A stretch of DNA of 64,000 bases from Poriferisodalis sp965262965 (GCF_965262965.1 NZ_OZ253573.1:1922001-1986000), one strand, 5' to 3'; positions 35,849 to 44,178 are shown, counted from the first letter of the stretch. A program made the numbers and translations. Notes: generated by a model not told the origin, from the sequence alone.

Positions 35849-37464
35849 GCCTGAATCCACCGGTGTGGTGGGTGTGTGGGGGTTGCCGCGTCCGCGAAAA
35901 AGGCCTCCTGATCTGCGACGATTGTGATGTCGATATCCACGTTCGTCTCAAAAATAGGAGGCACTTTTTGTGTCTGGATCATCGCGCAGGCTGGACCGGT
36001 TCGCAACGACGTTCGATCATGAGGGCCTGGTGGCCAACGCGGGCCTGATCCTGGCGGGAACGCTGATGGACCGTTTGGGTGTTTCGGCGCTGATCGAGCG
36101 GTGGGTGCGCACGGGTTCGGCGAACCCGGGCCCCAAGATTCTCACCGTGGTCGCCGCGATGCTCGCGGGGGCCACTCACATCGATCATGTCGAGATGCTG
36201 CGCGCCGGCGGCACCGGTCGGGTGCTGGGGTTCACACCGATGGCGCCGTCCACGGTGGGGTCGTTCTTGCGGACGTTCACGTTCGGTCACGTCCGCCAGC
36301 TCGAAGCGGTGCTGTCGCGCACGCTGGCTCGTGCATGGGGACTGGGCGCGGGCCCCGGCGAGGCGCCGCTGGTGGTCGATGTGGACTCCACGGTCTGCGA
36401 GGTCCACGGCAAACAAAAACAAGGAGCCGCGTACGGCTACACCAAAAAGCTCGGCTATCACCCGCTGCTCGCCGCACGCGCCGACACCCGCGAGGTGCTC
36501 GGCGCACGCATGCGCAAAGGCTCCGCGGGGTCGTCGCGAGGCGTGGTGCGCTTCGCCGACGAGCTCGTCGCAAGCCTGCGACGCGCCGGGGCGACCGGGC
36601 CGACCACGGTGCGCGCCGACTCGGGATTCTGGTCATGGAAACTGATCGACCGTCTCGACGCCCACGACATCAAATGGTCGATCACCGTCGCCCTCAGATC
36701 CTCTGTGCGCACAGCGATCCAAGCGATCCGCGACGACGCGTGGGCCGACATCGACTACACCAACAGCGGCCACGCCCAAGTCGCCGAGACGACCTATGCC
36801 ACCGGCCGCGGCAAAGCCAAGCGCACCGTTCGCCTCGTGGTGCGCCGCACCCGCCTCACCAACAGCGCACAGCAACGACTGCGGCCCGACTGGCGACACC
36901 ACGCATTCAACGCCAACACCGAACACGACACCGCCGCCGCGGACGAGTTCCACCGCGCCCACGCCGTGGTCGAGCTCGCCATCCGCGACCTCAAAGAAGG
37001 CACCGGGCTCGAACACGTCCCCTCAGGCCACTACGCAGCGAACTGCGCACCGCTCGCCTGCGCAGCGCTCGCCCACAACATCGGCCACTGGACCGACACG
37101 CTCGCCGGCTCGCCGGCGGCCACCAACCGCTCGCGCCGCACCCGACTCGTCGCCCTCGCCGCCGTGGCAGTCAACCGATCCGGCACACCCACCCTGCGAT
37201 ACCCCGCCCGCTGGCCCTGGGAAACACAATTCACAGCCACACTCAACGCTCTCAGGGCTCTGCCCGGACCCTCCGGCTGACCCGAACAGCCCGGAACTGA
37301 CGCCCCCACACAAACCCAGCGTCGACAACCCCGAACCACACCCGCACCCCCAGCCGAACACGCCCAAACACACCAAACCACACCCCCAACAACCCGACGC
37401 CACCCCAACCCGCCACCGACCCGGGAAACCCGCGCCCACCAAAGGCCAATCGGTGGATTCAGGC
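35849..37464 (+). mobile_element. IS1380-family insertion sequence, copy 2
   Basis: This is a complete 1616-bp element with the same 14-bp terminal repeats as copy 1 and in the same orientation. TTA flanks it on both sides (35846-35848 and 37465-37467). The right-hand TTA is shared directly with the left end of copy 3. The ribosome-binding-site hairpin arms are conserved at 35897-35910 and 35955-35969. Confidence 0.9.
35970..37280 (+). CDS. IS1380-family transposase, copy 2
   Basis: This 436-aa DDE transposase is collinear with copy 1 and differs at roughly 30 positions, such as the block VLG to KLG after GYT and SRK to SWK after GFW. Catalytic Asp, Asp and Glu segments are retained. It is preceded by the same AGGAGG inside a potential hairpin. 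It appears intact. Confidence 0.92.
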   Translation: MSGSSRRLDRFATTFDHEGLVANAGLILAGTLMDRLGVSALIERWVRTGSANPGPKILTVVAAMLAGATHIDHVEMLRAGGTGRVLGFTPMAPSTVGSFLRTFTFGHVRQLEAVLSRTLARAWGLGAGPGEAPLVVDVDSTVCEVHGKQKQGAAYGYTKKLGYHPLLAARADTREVLGARMRKGSAGSSRGVVRFADELVASLRRAGATGPTTVRADSGFWSWKLIDRLDAHDIKWSITVALRSSVRTAIQAIRDDAWADIDYTNSGHAQVAETTYATGRGKAKRTVRLVVRRTRLTNSAQQRLRPDWRHHAFNANTEHDTAAADEFHRAHAVVELAIRDLKEGTGLEHVPSGHYAANCAPLACAALAHNIGHWTDTLAGSPAATNRSRRTRLVALAAVAVNRSGTPTLRYPARWPWETQFTATLNALRALPGPSG

Positions 37465-37467
37465 TTA

Positions 37468-37701
37468 GCCTGAATCCACCGATTCGGTGGGTGTGTGTGG
37501 GTTGCCGCGTCCGCGAAAAAGGCCTCCTGATCTGCGACGATTGTGATGTTCGTTGTCACATTCGTCTCAAAAACAGGAGGCACTTTTTGTGTCTGGATCA
37601 TCGCGCAGTCTGGACCGGTTCGCAACGACGTTCGATCATGAGGGCCTGGTGGCCAACGCGGGCCTGATCCTGGCGGGAACGCTGATGGCCCGTCTGGGCC
37701 T
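37468..37701 (+). mobile_element. IS1380 copy 3, left remnant
   Basis: This holds the left 234 bp of a third copy: terminal repeat, leader hairpin and the first codons of the transposase (start near 37591), which stop at the edge of IS3 copy B. Its central ~1.3 kb is missing; the right end survives at 39221-39267. Confidence 0.85.
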
Positions 37702-37750
37702 TGAGGTGTGTCTGAGTCTTCCGCGGAGATCGGCTGAGAAATGAACCAAG

Positions 37751-38830
37751 TCATGCTGTGTTCTCGGGGTTGTTGGTGGTGGTCCGGCGGTTGTGGTCGA
37801 GCCGTCGTGTGCGGGCTCGTTGGAGGCCTTGCCGGCGGGCCTCGCGGATCGGTTCTCCTCGTTGGTGGTGTTCGTCGTCGGGGGTGACGTAGCCGAGCGC
37901 TTCGTGCAGCCGGACTTCGTTGTAGTCGATCCGGATGCGTGCCAGCTCTGTGTCGAGCAACGCCGGGTCGGTGATCTCGTCGAGGTGGGGCCATTCGTGC
38001 TTGATGTGCCCGAAGAAACTCTCGATCCAGGCTTGGTCGGTGGGGGTGTGGGGTCGGCCGTGGTGTTGGGCGATGGCCATCATCGCCATGTAGGCGCGGG
38101 TGTCGTGGCTGGTCATGGCCGGGCCGTTGTCGGACACGGCGAGCAGGATCGGCCGGTCGGGGTCGTCGATGTCGAGATCGAGGCGGTCGTCGGTGAGCAG
38201 CTCGTCGAGATCTTGGGCTAGCAGCGCCTGGTCGAAGATGACGCGCACTTGGGTGGAGGTCTCCTCGGTCGAGACCAGGGTGGTGATCCAGTAGCGGGAG
38301 ACCATGTCGACGATGGCGAACACGCAGCGCCGGGCCCGCCCGAAGTGGGTGACGTCCCAGATCCAGATCCTGTTCGGTTCCCAGACCAGCCAGTGGGGCC
38401 ACGGCGTCTTGGGCCGCCGTGGTGTCGGCGGCTGTTCGGGCAGCACAAGCCCGTGGGCAGCCAGAACGCGCCGAAACGTCGAGGGGGCCACCCACACCCG
38501 GCCCACATAGGAACCGCGGTGGGCGAGCTTGCGGTGCGACCGGTCGACCGGTCCCCACTCTTCAGCGACAGCGAGGACCTCCGCGACTTCGTCGGCCAGC
38601 ACCGCATGCACCGGCGCGCCGCCCGGGGCGAGGTCGCTGAGCGTGCCCAGCTCGCGTCGGCGGGCCCGCCAGCGGTGCACCCGGTCGTCGGAGACCTGCC
38701 ACACACCGGTGGCCCATGTGTGCCAGAACCCGGCGGCAACGGCGTCGTCGACGGTGTTGAGGACCAGCTCTTTGGCCTCGGCGGGGACTCTCGCCGGGAC
38801 CGGTCCGTTCAGTCCCAGCCGGATTTTCCC
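37751..38830 (-). CDS. IS3 OrfB integrase, copy B (by -1 frameshift)
   Basis: The product is identical to the copy A OrfB, with the D-D-E integrase core, and is expressed from the OrfA start by slippage on GGGAAAA at 38830-38824 (minus strand). Confidence 0.87.
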   Translation of the reverse strand, partial: GKIRLGLNGPVPARVPAEAKELVLNTVDDAVAAGFWHTWATGVWQVSDDRVHRWRARRRELGTLSDLAPGGAPVHAVLADEVAEVLAVAEEWGPVDRSHRKLAHRGSYVGRVWVAPSTFRRVLAAHGLVLPEQPPTPRRPKTPWPHWLVWEPNRIWIWDVTHFGRARRCVFAIVDMVSRYWITTLVSTEETSTQVRVIFDQALLAQDLDELLTDDRLDLDIDDPDRPILLAVSDNGPAMTSHDTRAYMAMMAIAQHHGRPHTPTDQAWIESFFGHIKHEWPHLDEITDPALLDTELARIRIDYNEVRLHEALGYVTPDDEHHQRGEPIREARRQGLQRARTRRLDHNRRTTTNNPENTA

Positions 38831-39132
38831 CGGACAATGGCCAACTCGATCGCTTGGACCTTGATCGCCTCGGTGAGCTGACCGATCTCTGCCCGGGCCG
38901 CTTCGAGCTCCCAGTTCCGTTCGGTGGCCGGGCGACCCGGTTTGCGGGCCAGCGCAGCCAGCGCCGCGTCCTTCACCGTCCGGCGGATGGAGATGATCGT
39001 CGACACATCGACCCCCCACTTCCGGGCGGCGTCGGCCTGGGTGATCTCTCCGCCCGCGACCTGCAAGTAGATCTCCCACTTCGTCTCCGCGGACAGCTTC
39101 TTCGGTCGACGCCGACCCTCGCTGACAGTCAT
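38809..39132 (-). CDS. IS3 OrfA, copy B
   Basis: This 107-aa HTH protein is identical to copy A OrfA, with the same AGGAG and ATG. It overlaps OrfB in the frameshift window. Confidence 0.85.
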   Translation of the reverse strand: MTVSEGRRRPKKLSAETKWEIYLQVAGGEITQADAARKWGVDVSTIISIRRTVKDAALAALARKPGRPATERNWELEAARAEIGQLTEAIKVQAIELAIVRGKSGWD

Positions 39133-39220
39133 CTGATGCTCCTTCACGCGTCAGCGAGAACACGATCAGACTTGGTTCATTCCTCGGTGGACCCTCCGCG
39201 GCAAAGTCAGACGCACAACA

Positions 39221-39267
39221 AGCCCAGAAACCCCACGCTCACCAACAGCCAATCGGTGGATTCAGGC
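39221..39267 (+). mobile_element. IS1380 copy 3, right remnant
   Basis: The last 47 bp of an IS1380 element end in CGGTGGATTCAGGC and are followed by TTA. The sequence agrees with the right end of copy 1 (CCCAGAAACCCCACGCTCAC) rather than copy 2, so copy 3 shares its right end with copy 1. Confidence 0.8.
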
Positions 39268-39270
39268 TTA

Positions 39271-40231
39271 GAGGATCAGCGGATAGGTGGTTGTTGGGGT
39301 TGCCAGCGGTTGCGGTGGTCGATGAGTTTGATGGCGATGATCAAGGCGACGGCGAGGGCGAGTTGGGCGAGGCGGTGCTCGGGTTTGCGGTCGGTGTTTC
39401 GTCGCAGCTGGCCGTAGTTGGACAGCCATGAGTTGGTTCGCTCGACGCGCCAGCGCAGCCCCAGCGGCGCTGTGACCGGTTCTGCGGGGCCGTCGTGGCC
39501 GGGTCTGCGTTTGGGGGGCCGCACCAGATCGCAGATGCCCGCCGCGGCGGCTGACCGGTCGACGCGGGCGCCCCAGTAGCCGCGGTCGAGGTGCAAGGTC
39601 TCGGTGTCGTGATGCAGCCCCCGCCGTTCGATCTCGGCCACGGTCGGGTCGAACAGCATGATGTCGTTGCGGTTCGCGCCCGCGGCGGCCCACCCGACCG
39701 GGATCCCCGCCCCGTCGATCGCGATCGACCACTTCCAGCCTGATTTGCGCCGGTCAACGGGGCTTTTGCCGGTCCCTTCCCCACCGCAGGGAGCTTTGTG
39801 GGTGGACCCGTCGATGCACACGTCATCGAGGTCGAGACCCACGATCCGGTCATAGGCGGCGATCGCTTCGGCCGCGATCCGCTCGAACACGCCCGCAGCG
39901 ACCCACTCGTCGCGGCGCGACCGCAGCGTCGTGTCCGACACCTGCCATCCCAGCAGCGCCTCCGCGCACTGCCACGAGCAGCCCGTGGCCAGCCGCACCA
40001 GGATCCCCCAAAAGCACAGCCGGTCCGATATCCGGGGCCGATGCCCCCTGCCAAGGTCACGAACCGGCCGCACCGGCAGCATCGGCTCCACCGCCGCCCA
40101 GATCACATCCACCACCTCAGACTCCAAAGCGCGCATGATGAAACCGGCCTCCACGGGTTGTCTTGTTCGGACAACCCGACCAATACACCGGGGAACCAGC
40201 CAACCCGTGGATGGCCAATCCGCGCGGCCTC
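39271..40231 (-). mobile_element. IS5-type insertion sequence, copy B
   Basis: This is an uninterrupted 961-bp element with ends GAGGATCAGCGGATAGG and, inward from the other side, GAGGCCGCGCGGATTGG. TTA duplications lie at 39268-39270 and 40232-40234. It preserves, at 40207-40222, the sequence that IS3 copy A interrupts in copy A. The insertion removed the 5' end of a TIGR02391 gene. Confidence 0.9.
39276..40136 (-). CDS. IS5-type transposase, copy B
   Basis: This 286-aa DDE transposase is the same as copy A apart from the extreme C-terminus. Catalytic segments DDVCIDGSTHK, LHLDRGYWG and RWRVERTNSW are present. A longer open frame to 40826 crosses the IS end into host sequence and is not used. 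Confidence 0.9.
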   Translation of the reverse strand: MRALESEVVDVIWAAVEPMLPVRPVRDLGRGHRPRISDRLCFWGILVRLATGCSWQCAEALLGWQVSDTTLRSRRDEWVAAGVFERIAAEAIAAYDRIVGLDLDDVCIDGSTHKAPCGGEGTGKSPVDRRKSGWKWSIAIDGAGIPVGWAAAGANRNDIMLFDPTVAEIERRGLHHDTETLHLDRGYWGARVDRSAAAAGICDLVRPPKRRPGHDGPAEPVTAPLGLRWRVERTNSWLSNYGQLRRNTDRKPEHRLAQLALAVALIIAIKLIDHRNRWQPQQPPIR

Positions 40232-40235
40232 TTAG

Positions 40236-40997
40236 GGTGAAACGCACTACGGCCTGACTGGAAGCGAGATCGGACGCACTCTCGCGGATGTCCGTATTCC
40301 CGACGTAAGCCCCACCATCACCAAGCGCGATCGGCTCTACTAGGCGCTCGCGGACGGACAAGCCCAGGACGGTGCCGGCAACTGTGTTGTGGCGTTCATT
40401 CGGGTAGCGATGTTGCCGGTCAAGTACCGGAACGATCCCGCGCTGCGTAGCCGTCGGCAAGACGACCTCAACGAGGTACTTGTGCATACGGGTTTGAGCG
40501 TCAAAGACGATGGCCAGGTGGCGCACCTGCGAGACGGTGCGGCGACGACTCTTGACGAGGCCGCTCGGCGAGCCGGCAGCCTGCGTACCGAGCTCCGTCG
40601 ACGCGGCACCCATCCCGATGTCCTGCGTTACTGCACTGATGAGCTTCTGCGAAGGGCCAACTTTCACGCAGAGCACGAGGCTGCGAAGAGCATTCCAGAT
40701 CGCCTCCGCGTGCTCACGGGTCGTGTCGACGATGGCGCGGACTTGATCAACGCAACGCTCACTCCGTCGAGTGGTCCCGCCGTCGCCATCAACGCTGGCC
40801 GCACACCGTCGGATCGCAGCGAGCAATCAGGCCTCGCCAACTTCGCGATCGGGCTGTTGGGCCTCTACCGAAACCCGCTGGCTCACGACCCAAGGCTGCG
40901 CCGCAAGATCAGCGACGACGAACTGCTTGAGGCGCTCACGGCAATTTCCATGGTGCAGCGCCGACTCGATGATGCGACGATCGCACGGGTCTCCTGA
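40236..40997 (+). pseudogene. TIGR02391 (Ymh-type) protein, 5' truncated with amber stop
   Basis: Right after the IS5 end the frame reads HYGLTGSEIGRTLAD and, after an in-frame TAG at 40341-40343, ALADGQAQDGAGNCVVAFIR and on to GLYRNPLAHDPR, the RNxxxH-like (HEPN) motif typical of TIGR02391 family proteins. The TAG sits where the family has Asn after RLY. The first ~15-20 codons and the start were lost to the IS. The 3' part from the GTG at 40389 (202 codons) is open, but a functional product is doubtful. TIGR02391 proteins are often found near restriction or toxin-antitoxin genes. Confidence 0.75.
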
Positions 40998-41030
40998 CGC
41001 CGCGAGGAGGCCATCCGGGAGCCGGAACGT

Positions 41031-41237
41031 GTGAACGATTTCGACAAGTTTCGCCCTGGCGCTCTTGGCCGTGTCAAGCGTCGGCTGATCGCTCGGCTCG
41101 TCGGGAACGACGCAATCGTCGACCGGTGTCTCAGCGATGAGGAATCCGGCGAATTCGTTATCGTCGGCATCCTGCACGGCATCTTCGATCCCGTCCGAAC
41201 CGAGGTGCTCCGCACATGGCAACCGTCCACACGCTGA
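41031..41237 (+). CDS. Hypothetical protein, 68 aa
   Basis: This small mixed-charge protein starts with GTG, opens VNDFDKFRPGALGRVKRR and contains EESGEFVIVGILHGIF. It overlaps the pRiA4b-like gene by 22 bases, suggesting coupled translation. No family is recognised. Confidence 0.45.
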   Translation: MNDFDKFRPGALGRVKRRLIARLVGNDAIVDRCLSDEESGEFVIVGILHGIFDPVRTEVLRTWQPSTR

Positions 41238-41761
41238 AGATCTCTCTGAAGTCCGTCAAGCCTCGTGTTTGGCGCCGCATCGAAGTGCCGTCCAATATCG
41301 CCCTTCACAATCTCGCCGGCCTTCTGGTGAGGGGGATGGGCTGGGAGGGCTACCACCTCCATTCGTTCGAGATCGACGGCGTCACCTACCAGCGACCTGG
41401 ACCATTCGACGACTCTCCGTTTGGCCGTCAGTCCCGCGACGAGTCCAAGTACCGACTCGGCACAGTGCTCGGCGAAGTGGGCGCAAAGATGCGATGGGAC
41501 TATGACTTCGGCGACGGTTGGGAGCATGACATCCTCGTCGAAGCAATAGCGCCCGCCGAGGCAGGCGTGACCTACCCACGCTGCGTTGCCGGTCGCCGGG
41601 CGTGCCCGCCTGAAGATTGCGGCGGCTGGTGGGGCTACGCGAATCTGCTCGAGGCGATCGCCGACAAGCAACATCCGGACCATCAGGAGTTGACCGAATG
41701 GCTCGGGCATGGCTTCAACCCAGCGCACTTCGATCCCGTTGAGGCGACCCGAGCCATGTAG
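41216..41761 (+). CDS. Plasmid pRiA4b ORF-3 family protein
   Basis: This 181-aa protein contains the family core: LKISLKSVKPRVWRRIEVPS, the LLVRGMGWEGYHLHSFEI segment, YDFGDGWEHDI, and the cysteine region PRCVAGRRACPPEDCGGWWGY. These proteins are common on plasmids and mobile elements (also as the IS1096 passenger) and their function is unknown. The length matches the family. Confidence 0.85.
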   Translation: MATVHTLKISLKSVKPRVWRRIEVPSNIALHNLAGLLVRGMGWEGYHLHSFEIDGVTYQRPGPFDDSPFGRQSRDESKYRLGTVLGEVGAKMRWDYDFGDGWEHDILVEAIAPAEAGVTYPRCVAGRRACPPEDCGGWWGYANLLEAIADKQHPDHQELTEWLGHGFNPAHFDPVEATRAM

Positions 41762-41948
41762 TCACCAACCTGGCCGGACGGCTGCGACTGAATCCTGAAT
41801 CGCCGCGGGACTGCCGCTGCTCGGCAGTCTGCCCCCTCGGAACATTCCGATGGACTGGGCACCACCGGCCAGCACGACGCACAATGCACTCAGGCCGCTT
41901 GAGCCGAGGCTCTTGTCAGGTCACATTCTTTGCGACGCCCAATATCGA

Positions 41949-42386
41949 TCAATTCAGCGATGCCGGATGGACGCGCAGCTGAGTGTGGCGTGCGAGCGCC
42001 GTGAAGTCACGATCGGCATGAAGCACTTCCGCGCCGTTCCTGATGGCAATTGCCGCAATGAGACAGTTGATCATGTTGCGCACGGTCGAGCCTGACTGCC
42101 GACACGTTCGGTACAGCAGTGCGGCGCGCTGGTAGTCGATCGTGTTCGTAGGAACGACGTGAGCGCGCCCAAGCAGCGCACGTAACCGGGCTACGTGGAC
42201 TTCATTGCGAGCACCAGCCAGAAGCTCCATACGGATGGCATCGCAGGTGAGCGCGCCTCCGGCCAATGCCGATGCCACGGCGTCAGAAATGCGACCGTGA
42301 TCATCCCGCAGGTACGCGACCCAAGCGGACGTCTCGACGAGAACTGTCGCGACCGCTGGACGCGCCCTTGGCCGTGACTGGATCAC
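41949..42386 (-). CDS. vapC: VapC PIN-domain toxin
   Basis: This 145-aa PIN ribonuclease has LVETSAWVAYLRDD (first Asp replaced by Glu, with Asp following), the ELLAG segment, and LIAAIAIRNGAEVLHADRDF with the late Asp residues. The GTG start overlaps the VapB stop as GTGA. The toxin would cleave RNA, typically tRNA or rRNA, when released from VapB. The first acidic residue is Glu where VapC proteins mostly have Asp, a conservative change. Confidence 0.85.
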   Translation of the reverse strand: MIQSRPRARPAVATVLVETSAWVAYLRDDHGRISDAVASALAGGALTCDAIRMELLAGARNEVHVARLRALLGRAHVVPTNTIDYQRAALLYRTCRQSGSTVRNMINCLIAAIAIRNGAEVLHADRDFTALARHTQLRVHPASLN

Positions 42387-42592
42387 AAGTGTTCGATCCT
42401 GCCTCCACGCATCGCTTCCAAGTCACCTTCCCAACCGCTACCCCTCATGGCAAGCGCTTCGTCCAGGGACATGGGTTCCTCCGCAGCCAGTTCCAAGGCG
42501 AAGTTCACGGCTGCCCGTTTGCTGGTGAGCCCGTATCGCACCATGACGCGCGAACACGCCGCCTCGTCGATGTCGATGTTTGTGCGTGCCAT
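42383..42592 (-). CDS. vapB: VapB antitoxin (DUF2191-like)
   Basis: This 69-aa antitoxin has a ribbon-helix-helix DNA-binding N-terminus (MARTNIDIDEAACSRVMVRY, then KRAAVNFAL) and a C-terminal tail that would wrap VapC. It lies directly upstream of vapC in a four-base overlap. Its ATG overlaps one of two direct ATACACTA repeats, suggesting autoregulation and a very short or absent leader. Confidence 0.85.
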   Translation of the reverse strand: MARTNIDIDEAACSRVMVRYGLTSKRAAVNFALELAAEEPMSLDEALAMRGSGWEGDLEAMRGGRIEHL

Positions 42593-42609
42593 ACACTAAT
42601 AATACACTA
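42591..42609. promoter_or_regulatory. Direct repeats at the vapBC start, probable operator
   Basis: ATACACTA occurs at 42591-42598 and 42602-42609, 11 bp apart (one helical turn), at the vapB start. On the coding strand TATTAT a few bases before the ATG could be the -10, giving a leaderless transcript. Repeats at this spacing fit a ribbon-helix-helix dimer pair. Confidence 0.5.
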
Positions 42610-42694
42610 CTCGCCGGCCGCTACATCGACGGGGCACTCAGCGGCGGTGCAGCGGACTTAGCATTCGGGCGAGAGACGCGAGGGGGTGCTGGCG

Positions 42695-43606
42695 ATGGCT
42701 CGTGTCGACGCAGCGCATCCGGACAACGTCAACGGGCCGTGGTTCGTCGATACGCGCTGCATCCGATGCGACGTCGCCCGGCATTGGGCACCCGGTCTCA
42801 TCGAGATGGACGACAGCGGGCTCTCCTACTTGGCGCGCCAACCTGAAAGTCCGGCCGAGACCGCGGCGTTGTGGCGTGCCGTCGAGGCCTGCCCGACGCA
42901 GTCGATCGGCAACCTCGAAATCCGTCGCCCGCCCAGCCCGCCATTCCCCTACGAGCTGACACCCGGTGTGTGGGCGCTCGGGCACAACGCCCGATCTTCG
43001 TTCGGGGCGCACTCGTATCTCGTTGAACGGCCCGACGGGAACCTCATGGTCGACTCGCCCCGCTACCTGCGCGGCCTCGCCGAACGAGTGGACGACCTCG
43101 GTGGCATCCGGCACGTGCTGCTTAGCCATCGCGACGACGTCGCCGACGCCGACCGGTGGGCCGAGCGCTATGGCGCTCAGGTGTGGATCCATGCCGCCGA
43201 CGCAGACGCCGCTCCCTACGCCACGGTGATCCTCGACGGCGACGACCCCGCCGTGATCTCGCCGGGGACCGTCGCCATCCCGGTGCCGGGCCACACCGAA
43301 GGCTCGGTTGTCTTCCACGTCGACGACCGGTGGCTGTTCAGCGGCGACACTCTCCATTGGAACCACCGCCGGCACGAGCTCGACGTCTTTCCCCAACAGA
43401 CCTTCCACTCGTGGGACGAACTCGCAGGCTCGATGGACCTGCTCTCGACGCTCCGTGTCGAGTGGGTGTTTGCCGGCCACGGCTCGTGGCACGACGTCGG
43501 GATCGGCCTCTACGCCGACCAGATGTCGAGCCTCGGCGACAAGATGCGCCAGATCAGCCAAGCCAGTTGGGCACAGCGGTCCCGCGCCGCCTACGACTGG
43601 TATTGA
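42695..43606 (+). CDS. Ferredoxin-like domain plus metallo-beta-lactamase-fold hydrolase
   Basis: This 303-aa two-part protein has an N-terminal ~70-residue single-cluster ferredoxin-like domain (DTRCIRCDVARHWAP, later ACPTQSIG). An MBL-fold domain follows, with SHRDDVADADRW, GHTEGSVVFH, LFSGDTLHW and a final GHG. Relatives usually have CxxCxxC before the final Cys-Pro; here the third cysteine is Ala, so only three ligands remain. The MBL metal motif is also of the HxDD type rather than HxHxDH. The ATG at 42695 is preceded by AGGGGG; a GTG lies at 42686. The substrate is unknown. Confidence 0.8.
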   Translation: MARVDAAHPDNVNGPWFVDTRCIRCDVARHWAPGLIEMDDSGLSYLARQPESPAETAALWRAVEACPTQSIGNLEIRRPPSPPFPYELTPGVWALGHNARSSFGAHSYLVERPDGNLMVDSPRYLRGLAERVDDLGGIRHVLLSHRDDVADADRWAERYGAQVWIHAADADAAPYATVILDGDDPAVISPGTVAIPVPGHTEGSVVFHVDDRWLFSGDTLHWNHRRHELDVFPQQTFHSWDELAGSMDLLSTLRVEWVFAGHGSWHDVGIGLYADQMSSLGDKMRQISQASWAQRSRAAYDWY

Positions 43607-43625
43607 GCTCCGCCCGATTCGATAC

Positions 43626-43699
43626 GCCGCCCCGGCAGAGACCAGCCTCGCCGGATCAGCCGCCCCGGCAGAGACCAGCCTCGCCAGCTCAGCCTCGCC
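43626..43699. repeat. Short tandem repeats between convergent genes
   Basis: A 33-bp unit containing CCGCCCCGGCAGAGACCAGC occurs twice (from 43626 and from 43659), followed by a 14-bp CCAGCTCAGCCTCG repeat. It lies between the MBL protein stop and the convergent F420 oxidoreductase. No gene is seen. Confidence 0.65.
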
Positions 43700-43702
43700 A
43701 GC

Positions 43703-44110
43703 TCAGCCGTGTTTGTCGGGGCCGGCCTTGGTGATGTGGAAGCGGACCAAGCAGCGTTGGTCCTCGACCATCGCCCGGCGGTAGTCGTCCCAGTCGGGGT
43801 GCTCGCCGCTGATCGTGCGGTAGTACTCGACGAGCGGATCGAGCGCAGCCTCGCCCGAGATGATCTCGGCCTGGCATTCGAGCTGAACCCAGCGGCCCAG
43901 CCACTTCTCGGGGAACACGCACAGCCACGACTGCGGATCGCGGTGCAGGTTCTTCGTCTTGAACGCGGTCTCGCGAGTGCTCATCACCACCGTGTCGTCG
44001 ACGACTGCCACCGTCACCGGCGACAACTGCGGAGTGCCGTCACGCGACTTGGTGGCCAGCACCGCACGGTCGTTCTTGCGGACATAGTCGAGCGCCTTCG
44101 AGATCTCCAT
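43703..44110 (-). CDS. PPOX-class F420-dependent oxidoreductase
   Basis: This 135-aa split-barrel flavin/F420 protein of the Rv1155-like group opens KALDYVRKNDRAVLATKSRD, then has LSPVTVAVVDDTVVMST, KTKNLHRDPQ and the C-terminal HPDWDDYRRAM. It probably reduces a small substrate with F420H2. The ATG at 44110 fits the conserved start; one at 44128 adds six residues. It is divergent, 68 bases away, from an F420-type LLM enzyme. Confidence 0.8.
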   Translation of the reverse strand: MEISKALDYVRKNDRAVLATKSRDGTPQLSPVTVAVVDDTVVMSTRETAFKTKNLHRDPQSWLCVFPEKWLGRWVQLECQAEIISGEAALDPLVEYYRTISGEHPDWDDYRRAMVEDQRCLVRFHITKAGPDKHG

Positions 44111-44178
44111 CGGCGCAGCATCGCACACGTGGTGTCGTCAATTCCTCGGAAGCCGGCCGCGTCCGCGAGACTTCGCGC
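44111..44178. promoter_or_regulatory. Divergent promoter region of two F420-type genes
   Basis: A 68-base gap separates the leftward PPOX-class and rightward LLM-class genes, which probably share control. No operator is recognised. Confidence 0.4.

Larger units (their letters stand above)
37702..39220 (-). mobile_element. IS3-family insertion sequence, copy B
   Basis: This 1519-bp element is the same length as copy A and in inverted orientation. Its ends fall inside the IS1380 copy 3 remnant. The flanks (GGGCCT on the left, AGCCC on the right) do not show a direct target duplication, and the IS1380 middle is absent. A deletion therefore accompanied or followed insertion. Confidence 0.9.

Noticed and set aside
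33385..39220. Composite transposon built on the two inverted IS3 copies
   Set aside because: The interior is only other IS elements, flanks show no outer duplication, and each IS3 has its own insertion context.
16643..40343. TAG recoding (reassigned or suppressed amber codon)
   Set aside because: Many intact genes end in TAG (nitroreductase, class-III aminotransferase, amt, tdm), and no suppressor or pyrrolysine genes are seen.
43626..43699. Short tandem repeats as a CRISPR-like or regulatory array
   Set aside because: Only two 33-bp units without unique spacers, lying between two convergent genes.
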